This document shows, in pieces, positions 58,418 through 64,000 of a DNA stretch of 64,000 nucleotides. A model generated the notes under the pieces. It did no database searches. It saw nothing but the letters and a program-made list of their open reading frames with translations, and was not told where the DNA came from. The stretch covers positions 953,204-1,017,203 of the forward strand of contig JAHBZB010000002.1 of assembly GCA_019635635.1 (NCBI GenBank), in the 5' to 3' direction. This DNA is from Xanthobacteraceae bacterium. GTDB lineage: Bacteria > Pseudomonadota > Alphaproteobacteria > Rhizobiales > Xanthobacteraceae. The translations under genes were made by a program, and so were the position numbers. Position 1 is the stretch's first letter. The number at the start of each line of letters is the position of its first letter.

Positions 58418-59308
58418 TCAGGCGCGCTTGCGCAACGGCTCCGGCGCGGACGGCGGCGCCGCCATCGGCCGCACCAAAGGCACGCTCTTCGGATCCCAGG
58501 GCTTGTCCTTGATCTCGTCCTTGAAGGTGCGGGAGCGGCTCACCAGAAAATCGATCAGGTGATTGCGGATCGCGTAATAATCGGCGTGCTTGTGAATCTG
58601 GTTGCGGTCGCGCTCCTTCGGAAGCGGATTCTCGACGATCTCGGCGATCTGCGCTTCCGGGCCGTTGGTCATCAGCACGATCTTGTCGGCGAGATAGATC
58701 GCTTCATCCACGTCGTGCGTGATCATGAACACGGTCTGGCCGGTCGAGAGACAGATGCGGCGCACCTCGTCCTGCAAGGTGCCGCGCGTCAGCGCGTCGA
58801 GCGCTGAGAATGGTTCATCCATCAGGAGCATCTTCGGTTCGAGCGAGAGCGCACGGGCAATGCCCACGCGCTGCTTCATGCCGCCGGAAAGCTCCGAGGG
58901 CTTTTTATACTCGGCACCTTTCAGGCCGACGAGTTCGATGAATTTTTCGGCGTGCTCGTTGATTTTCGTTTTCGGCCAGTCCTTGTGCTTCGCGCCGACC
59001 GCATAAGCGACGTTGCCGAGCACCGTGCGCCACGGCAAGAGCGCGTGGCTCTGGAAGATCACGGCGCGGTCGAGCGCGGGGCCTTCGATCGCGACATTAT
59101 CCACGATCACGACGCCTTCGGACGGCGCGTCGAGGCCGGCGAGAATGTTCAGCACGGTAGTTTTGCCGCAGCCGGAATGGCCGATCATGCAGACGAACTC
59201 GCCGCGCTCGATGCCGAGCCAGAGATTCTCGAACACGGTCGTGTCGCCGCCGCCGGGCGCGGGATAGCGCTTCGCGATCGCTTCGATGGAAATCAGTTTC
59301 TCGGTCAT
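58418..59308 (-). CDS. cynD: Cyanate/nitrate-type ABC transporter ATP-binding protein
   Basis: The 296-residue ATPase of the NrtD/TauB/SsuB group has Walker A GHSGCGKTT, signature LSGGMKQRVG, Walker B MLLMDEPFSALD and the H-loop ITHDVDEAIYLAD. The C-terminal extension of about 60 residues is usual in the nitrate/cyanate branch. It starts three bases after the permease stop. The cyanate assignment rests on the adjacent cynS; nitrate or bicarbonate transport cannot be excluded by sequence. Confidence 0.9.
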   Translation of the reverse strand: MTEKLISIEAIAKRYPAPGGGDTTVFENLWLGIERGEFVCMIGHSGCGKTTVLNILAGLDAPSEGVVIVDNVAIEGPALDRAVIFQSHALLPWRTVLGNVAYAVGAKHKDWPKTKINEHAEKFIELVGLKGAEYKKPSELSGGMKQRVGIARALSLEPKMLLMDEPFSALDALTRGTLQDEVRRICLSTGQTVFMITHDVDEAIYLADKIVLMTNGPEAQIAEIVENPLPKERDRNQIHKHADYYAIRNHLIDFLVSRSRTFKDEIKDKPWDPKSVPLVRPMAAPPSAPEPLRKRA

Positions 59309-59311
59309 TGC

Positions 59312-60148
59312 TTATTCCGGATAGGTCACGAGCTTCGCGGCACGCGCGAGCAACTGGTCCAGAACCATGCCGACGATGCCGATCACGAGGATCGCGTTGA
59401 TGACATTCGTGATCGAGAGGTTGTTCCACTCGTTCCAGACGAAGTAGCCGATGCCGGTGCCGCCCACGAGCATTTCGGCCGCCACGATCACGAGCCAGGC
59501 GATGCCGATGGAAATGCGCATACCGGTCAAAATCGTCGGCGCGGCCGCGGGCAGGATCACGGTGAAGGCGCGCTTCAGCGGCCCGACTTCAAGCGTACGC
59601 GCGACGTTGAGCCATTCCTTGCGCACGGTCGCGACACCGAAAGCGGTGTTGATCAGCATCGGCCAGACCGAGCAGATGAAGATCACGAAGATCGCGGAGT
59701 AATTGGAATCCTTGATGGTGTAGAGCGCAAGCGGCATCCAGGCGAGCGGTGAAATCGGCTTCAATACCTGGATGAACGGGTCGAGCGCGCGGCTCATCAA
59801 TTGCGACATTCCGATCAGGAATCCCAGCGGAATCGCGACCAGCACCGCAAGCAGATAGCCGATCGCGACGCGGCCGATCGAATAGGCGAGCTGGATGCCA
59901 AGGCCCTTGTCGTTCGGACCGTTGTCGTAAAACGGATTGGTGAGGTGCTTCCAGAGCGTCGCTCCAACCTGCAACGGTCCCGGCATCGCGGATTTGCCCT
60001 GCGTCGCAGTCAACCCCATAAGCTTCGCGTATTCGGGATCCATCTGCTGCACGGCGCTGGAGCCGCTGGTCGCCAGATGCCACGCGCCGAGAAACAGCAC
60101 GAGGATCAGGATCGAGACGATGCCGGCACGGAAAGAAAGCGAACGCAT
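59312..60148 (-). CDS. cynB: Cyanate/nitrate-type ABC transporter permease
   Basis: The 278-residue inner-membrane protein has about six helices. The family loop is GVATVRKEWLNVARTLEVGPLKRAFTVILPAAAPTILTGMRI (EAA-like motif region, quoted by parts), as in NrtB/SsuC permeases. It follows cynA after a 157-base spacer that holds a palindromic interspersed repeat. Its ribosome site (AAAGAG) lies just outside the repeat edge. Confidence 0.9.
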   Translation of the reverse strand: MRSLSFRAGIVSILILVLFLGAWHLATSGSSAVQQMDPEYAKLMGLTATQGKSAMPGPLQVGATLWKHLTNPFYDNGPNDKGLGIQLAYSIGRVAIGYLLAVLVAIPLGFLIGMSQLMSRALDPFIQVLKPISPLAWMPLALYTIKDSNYSAIFVIFICSVWPMLINTAFGVATVRKEWLNVARTLEVGPLKRAFTVILPAAAPTILTGMRISIGIAWLVIVAAEMLVGGTGIGYFVWNEWNNLSITNVINAILVIGIVGMVLDQLLARAAKLVTYPE

Positions 60149-60161
60149 CAGTTTTTCTCTT

Positions 60162-60283
60162 TGTCATTCCGGACGCGCGAAGCGCGATCCGGAATCCAGA
60201 ACGAAGGCTGCCCTGGATTCCGGGTTCGCGAGCTGATCCGGAAGTCGGGTGAACCCGACTTCCGCTCGCGCCCCGGAATGACA
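60162..60283. repeat. Palindromic interspersed repeat (REP-like) inside the cyn operon
   Basis: The spacer between cynA and cynB starts with TGTCATTCCGG-type sequence (60162 on) and ends with its reverse complement (CCGGAATGACA to 60283). Within it lies a perfect 11-base hairpin (GGAAGTCGGGT / ACCCGACTTCC, 60240-60263). The GTCATTCCGG...CGGAATGAC ends are like palindromic repeats common in Bradyrhizobium-type genomes. I saw no second copy in this window. It may lower permease expression relative to CynA. Confidence 0.75.
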
Positions 60284-60305
60284 GGACATTTGGCAGGGCT
60301 TTGCA

Positions 60306-61685
60306 TCAAGTCCGCTTGATCTTGAAGCTCTTGATGTATTCCTCGGGCTTCGAGGGATCGAAGGTCTTGCCCATGACAACGAAGCTTTTCGAGGTGGAAG
60401 CCGGCGGCGTCAGCCCCACTTCCTTCATCAGCTTCGTGGTGTCGGTGGCGAGGAACACCTGCTTCGCGACGCTGGCGTAATTCACCTCGCCCTTGATCTG
60501 GCCCCAGCGCTTCATCTGCGTGAGAATCCAGACCGCGAAGGACTCATACGGGAACGGATCGAAGTCGATGCGGTCCGGCACGTTCTTCACGTTGCCGAGA
60601 CCATCCGCAAATTTTCCGGTCAGCACCTGCTCGACCACCGTCACCGGCTGGTTGAGATAGTTCGCAGGCGCGATCGATTCCGCGATCTGCTTGCGGTTCT
60701 CGGGCTTGGTCGCAAATGCGGTCGCGTCGATGATCGCCTTCAAGAGCGCTGCGTAAGTGTTCGGCGATCCCTTGACGAACTCCTGCGAGGCCGCGAACGC
60801 GCAGCAAGGATGTCGGTCCCAGATTTCCTTCGACAGGATGTGGATGAAGCCGACGCCGTCATAGACCGCGCGCTGGTTCACCGGATCGGGTGCCAGGAAG
60901 CCGTCGATGTTATCCGCGCGCAGGTTCGCGACCATCTCCGGCGGCGGCACCGCGCGGATCTGCACGTCGGTGTCCGGATCGATGCCGTGCTCCGCGAGAT
61001 AATAGCGCAGCAGGTAATTGTGCATCGAGTAGTCGAACGGCACCGCGAACTTGAAGCCCTTCCACGACTTCGGATCGCGCTTGTCTTTATGCTTCACGGC
61101 AAGCGTGATCGCCTGGCCGTTGATGTTTTCGACCGCCGGCATCGTATAGGGAATCGGGTTCGAGCCCGCGCCGAGCGTGATCGCAAGCGGCATCGGCGAC
61201 AGCATGTGCGCGGCGTCATATTCCTTGTTGATGGTCTTGTCGCGCACCACCGCCCAGCCGGCGGTCTTGATGACATCGACGTTCAGCCCGTGCTTCTCAT
61301 AGAAGCCCATGGGCTTTGCCATGATGATCGGGGTCGCGCAGGTGATCGGAATGAACCCGACTTTCAGGTCCTTCTTCTCGATCGGTTTCGCCTGCGCGAA
61401 CACCTCGGTCGCGGTGGCGAGCGGAAAGAACTGCGAGATCGCGGCGAGCGCGGTGGACGCGCCCACGGTCTTTAGAAAGGCGCGCCGCGCGGCATCTTGC
61501 GGAAACATCGCGCGCAGCACCGTGCCGGCAACGACATTCTCGTAGCGCTTGTCTTCGCTGGCGGCGACTTCCTGCGCCTGGAGGCGCGCGGCTTGATCGT
61601 GTTCCGCAATATTACGGTGCTGGCCGCAGGGACAGCCCGAAGTCAGTCGGCGTTTCGGGTCGAACGGATTATCGAACATAGGCAT
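60306..61685 (-). CDS. cynA: Cyanate/nitrate-type ABC transporter substrate-binding protein
   Basis: The 459-residue protein of the NrtA/CmpA/CynA family has an unusual long N-terminus of about 65 residues with a CPCGQH motif before the twin-arginine signal (DAARRAFLKTVGASTALAAISQFF). The binding domain shows KVGFIPITCATPIIMAKPMGFYEKHGL, NPIPYTMPAVENINGQAITLAVKHKDKRDPKSW (by parts) and FLAPDPVNQRAVYDGVGF. It is first in the cyn operon, with GAGGAG close to the ATG at 61683-61685, and lies behind a sigma-54 promoter. The ligand is inferred as cyanate from the operon. Confidence 0.9.
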   Translation of the reverse strand: MPMFDNPFDPKRRLTSGCPCGQHRNIAEHDQAARLQAQEVAASEDKRYENVVAGTVLRAMFPQDAARRAFLKTVGASTALAAISQFFPLATATEVFAQAKPIEKKDLKVGFIPITCATPIIMAKPMGFYEKHGLNVDVIKTAGWAVVRDKTINKEYDAAHMLSPMPLAITLGAGSNPIPYTMPAVENINGQAITLAVKHKDKRDPKSWKGFKFAVPFDYSMHNYLLRYYLAEHGIDPDTDVQIRAVPPPEMVANLRADNIDGFLAPDPVNQRAVYDGVGFIHILSKEIWDRHPCCAFAASQEFVKGSPNTYAALLKAIIDATAFATKPENRKQIAESIAPANYLNQPVTVVEQVLTGKFADGLGNVKNVPDRIDFDPFPYESFAVWILTQMKRWGQIKGEVNYASVAKQVFLATDTTKLMKEVGLTPPASTSKSFVVMGKTFDPSKPEEYIKSFKIKRT

Positions 61686-61719
61686 AGCACTCCTCTCGAA
61701 CGAGTCGGGGTGCTTAAGA

Positions 61720-61734
61720 GCAACATCGGTGCCA
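61720..61734 (-). promoter_or_regulatory. Sigma-54 promoter (-24/-12) of the cyanate operon
   Basis: The minus strand reads TGGCACC-GATG-TTGC, matching the RpoN consensus, with ten bases between GG and GC. The predicted transcription start is near 61709, about 24 bases before the cynA ATG. It indicates that cyanate uptake and breakdown depend on sigma-54, consistent with nitrogen control. Confidence 0.88.
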
Positions 61735-61802
61735 GTATTCGCTCGCGCAAAGAAAATTCGGAAATTCCCGCTTTTTTCCTTTTACTTCATAAGTTTGATT
61801 GC

Positions 61803-61833
61803 TACGATTTTTCGTACAGTACGAGACTTCGTA
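61803..61833. promoter_or_regulatory. Tandem palindromes TACGA-N4-TCGTA, candidate activator/operator site
   Basis: Two identical-arm palindromes, TACGA-N4-TCGTA at 61803-61816 and again at 61820-61833, are separated by three bases, with centres 17 bases apart. They lie about 101 and 118 bases upstream of the predicted cyn start, the usual place for an enhancer-binding-protein site. They also lie 26-56 bases before the start codon of the divergent regulator. Likely the binding site of that regulator. Confidence 0.72.
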
Positions 61834-61858
61834 GTGACGCGGGAAAGCCTGCACAGGG

Positions 61859-63346
61859 ATGGCAAAGCCTTCGCTAAAAAAAGAGGCAGCGGATCAGGAG
61901 AGCGAGCGCTTCTTCCGGGATGTCGCACGCGACAACCGTTTGATCCTCGAGGCCGCCGGCGAAGGCATCTACGGCGTCAACGCCGACGGCAAAACCACCT
62001 TCGTCAATCCGGCCGCCGCGCGCATGCTCGGCTGGAACGCGGACGATCTCGTCGGCAAGGACATGCACGAGACCGTGCATCACAGCCATTCCGACGGCTC
62101 GCATTATCATAATCACGATTGCCCGATCTACGCGGCGTTCCGCGACGGCGCCGTGCATCAGGTCGCCGACGAAGTATTCTGGCGCAAGGACGGCTCGTTT
62201 TTCTTCGTCGAGTATACCTCGACGCCGATCCGGGACCGCGGCGTCGTCGTCGGCGCGGTGATCGTGTTTCGCGACGTGACGCAGCGCTACGAGGCGGATG
62301 CGAAACTGCGCGAAGCGCTCTCTGAAGTCGGCAGGCTTCGCGAAAAGCTCGAGCGCGAGAACGCTTATCTTCAGGAAGAAATCCGCATCGAAGGCAACCG
62401 CCGCGACATCATCGGCAAGAGCCCGGCAATGCAGCAGATTCTCCGGCAGATCGAGATCGCGGCAGCTGCGCGTTCGAGCGTGCTGATCGCGGGCGAGGCC
62501 GGAACAGGGAAAGAACTGATCGCGCGCACGATCCATGAAGCGAGCTTGCGGGGGGAGCATCCCTTCATCCGCGTGAACTGCGCGACACTCTCGCGGAGCG
62601 GCGACGAATTGTTCGGGGCGCAGGGAAAGCCCGACAGCGGCCGCGTCGAGCTCGCGGACGGCGGTACGCTGTTTCTCGATGAAGTCGGCGACCTCTCGCC
62701 TGACACACAGGACCGGCTGCTCGAACTCCTCATGCAGGAAATCGCGCGCCCCGAAGCCGGCGGAAAGCGCGGCTTCGACGTGCGCGTGATCGCGGCGAGC
62801 AATCGCGACCTGCGCGCGGCGGCGCGGCGGGGCAGCTTCCGGGGCGAGTTATTCTATCGCCTCAACGTAATCGCGATCGAGGCGCCGGCGCTGCGCGAGC
62901 GGCGCGAGGACATTCCGCTGCTGGCCGCGCATTTTATCGGCGGCGTCTCGCGGAAGCTGCGCGTGTCATCGACGCTCAAGATCGCCGACGCCGACATGCG
63001 GCGCATGTGTGAATACGACTGGCCGGGGAACGCGCGCGAATTGCAGAACGTGATCGAGCGCGGCGCGATGCTCGCCAAAGGCGGTGCCATGCGGATCGAT
63101 CTGCCGAAACCCGCGACCGCGCATCGCAGCGCCAACGCCGCAGCCCGTGTCGTCACCGAGGATGCGCGGCGCGAACGCGACCGCGCCAATATCCTCGCGG
63201 CGCTCGACGCCTGTGGCGGCAAGGTCTTCGGCCATGGCGGTGCGGCGGAGCTTTTGGACATCAAACCGACCACGCTCGCCTCCCGGATCAAGTCGCTCGG
63301 CATCCGCTACCGCAGGGGCGGCGCGCGCGAACAGCGCCCACACTGA
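61859..63346 (+). CDS. PAS-AAA+-Fis regulator lacking the GAFTGA loop
   Basis: The 495-residue protein has an N-terminal PAS domain (about 25-150) with a His-rich insertion: seven His between residues 70 and 86, then Cys88. A short coiled coil follows, then an AAA+ domain with Walker A GEAGTGKE (212-219), Walker B GGTLFLDEVG (268-277) and FRGELFYRLNV. The C-terminal helix-turn-helix includes GGAAELLDIKPTTLASRIKSLGI. Where activators of sigma-54 have ELFG-hekGAFTGA, this chain goes from ELFG (250-253) to SGRVELADGG with no GAFTGA, a loss of about seven residues. It is divergent from the cyn operon and is its likely local regulator. Confidence 0.87.
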   Translation: MAKPSLKKEAADQESERFFRDVARDNRLILEAAGEGIYGVNADGKTTFVNPAAARMLGWNADDLVGKDMHETVHHSHSDGSHYHNHDCPIYAAFRDGAVHQVADEVFWRKDGSFFFVEYTSTPIRDRGVVVGAVIVFRDVTQRYEADAKLREALSEVGRLREKLERENAYLQEEIRIEGNRRDIIGKSPAMQQILRQIEIAAAARSSVLIAGEAGTGKELIARTIHEASLRGEHPFIRVNCATLSRSGDELFGAQGKPDSGRVELADGGTLFLDEVGDLSPDTQDRLLELLMQEIARPEAGGKRGFDVRVIAASNRDLRAAARRGSFRGELFYRLNVIAIEAPALRERREDIPLLAAHFIGGVSRKLRVSSTLKIADADMRRMCEYDWPGNARELQNVIERGAMLAKGGAMRIDLPKPATAHRSANAAARVVTEDARRERDRANILAALDACGGKVFGHGGAAELLDIKPTTLASRIKSLGIRYRRGGAREQRPH

Positions 63347-63447
63347 TCTTCGCTGCAACGCAGCAGTTACCTCATCGTCCCAGTATCGCCCGCCACCGGC
63401 ATCTGTATACTTTGCGTAACTTTTCCGGCTGGCTGGCTTCCCCCGAC

Positions 63448-64000
63448 ATGAAACAGATCGTCGACGTGCTGCGGACGTTCTTCGCGCTCGCGATCCCCTA
63501 CTTCCGGTCGGAGGAGCGATGGCGCGCGCGATTTCTGCTCGTTGGTGTGATCGCAGCAGAGTTCGGCGTGGTCTACGGCCTCGTCGCCTTCAACCACTGG
63601 AACGCTTATTTCTTCAATGCGATCGACAATCGCGAATGGGATCGCTTCGCCTTTGCGCTGCTGCTGTTCGGCGGGATCGCGCTCTGGACCGCGATCGCGA
63701 CCATGGCCCAGTTCTATTTCGGCCAGACGCTGATCATGTGCTGGCGGCGCTGGATGACCGAGCAATATGTGAACCGCTGGATGGCCGCGGGCCGTCATTA
63801 TCAGATGCGCGTGCTCGGCCACGACGTCGACAACACACATCTGCGCATCGCCAACGACATCTTGATCTTTCTCCAGAAAACGCACGATCTAGGTTACAAT
63901 TTCCTCGGCAGCCTGATCGCGCTGGTCTCCTTCGCCTACATCCTATGGGGACTGTCGAGCGTCGCGCCTTTTGTCGTCTTCGGCGTCGATCTGGCATTTC
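63448..64000 (+). CDS. SbmA/BacA-like ABC transporter, N-terminal part, cut by window edge
   Basis: At least 184 codons of a membrane protein of the YddA/SbmA-BacA type: FNHWNAYFFNAIDNREW, WRRWMTEQYVNRWMAAGRHYQM and NTHLRIANDILIFLQKTHDLGYNFLGSLIALVSF (by parts). These align in character with the transporter at 47.7-49.6 kb, so the window holds two members. The ATP-binding domain, if present, lies beyond the edge. Start is taken as the ATG of 63448; an in-frame TTG at 63412 gives a slightly longer N-terminus, and neither has a convincing ribosome site. Confidence 0.82.
   Translation, partial: MKQIVDVLRTFFALAIPYFRSEERWRARFLLVGVIAAEFGVVYGLVAFNHWNAYFFNAIDNREWDRFAFALLLFGGIALWTAIATMAQFYFGQTLIMCWRRWMTEQYVNRWMAAGRHYQMRVLGHDVDNTHLRIANDILIFLQKTHDLGYNFLGSLIALVSFAYILWGLSSVAPFVVFGVDLAF

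Overview
The window is a compact, GC-rich (by eye) chromosomal segment of an alphaproteobacterium. Family content and gene orders suggest the Hyphomicrobiales (Rhizobiales), nearest in flavour to Bradyrhizobium, Rhodopseudomonas or Pseudorhodoplanes. Supporting signs are the hisS-hisZ-hisG order, a TIGR01459-type HAD phosphatase, tandem TauE/SafE exporters, an Omp25/31-like porin, a CIRCE element with the alphaproteobacterial sequence, and two TRAP importers. This placement is inference from family content, not a computed phylogeny. No rRNA, tRNA, CRISPR array, transposase or prophage was recognised. The longest gap between genes is about 210 bases, so there is no large unexplained stretch.

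Layout. 1-7.3 kb (minus): lspA (cut by the left edge), ileS and ribF, then an SGNH-like/MBOAT pair for polymer O-acylation, and a MaoC hydratase. 7.5-10.8 kb: a cheY-cheZ pair, a HAD phosphatase and a membrane protein with a degenerate EAL domain that resembles TipF. 10.9-15.9 kb: a Tat-exported transthyretin-like protein with a haem membrane protein, an omega-amino-acid aminotransferase, a sigma-54-type response regulator and two small membrane proteins. 15.9-22.4 kb: hisS-hisZ-hisG, then gtrA, a glycosyltransferase, a YdjC-type deacetylase and an HPP protein. 22.6-25.6 kb: a TakP-like TRAP importer behind a textbook sigma-54 promoter. 25.7-31.5 kb: a porin, an unknown exported protein, groESL with CIRCE, and two TauE/SafE copies. 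31.6-40.7 kb: a second TRAP importer with an aldo/keto reductase and a MarR regulator, divergent from a fused oxoprolinase. 40.7-44.4 kb: an extensin-like protein, an MFS transporter and an L,D-transpeptidase.

44.5-57 kb is a 2-hydroxyacid region. glcD-glcE-[ABC transporter]-glcF-aceB convert glycolate through glyoxylate to malate. lutABC and the divergent lldD oxidise lactate. Lysine-rich histone-like sequence appears twice here, as a free 92-residue protein and as an N-terminal tail on malate synthase.

57.4-63.4 kb is a cyanate locus: cynA-B-D (ABC importer), cynS (cyanase) and an NTF2-like protein. It is read from a perfect -24/-12 sigma-54 promoter. Divergent to it is a PAS/AAA+ regulator that has lost the GAFTGA loop needed to contact sigma-54. 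Two tandem palindromes lie in the spacer at the usual distance for an upstream activator site. I regard this regulatory arrangement as the most interesting item in the window. A second SbmA/BacA-like ABC transporter runs off the right edge.
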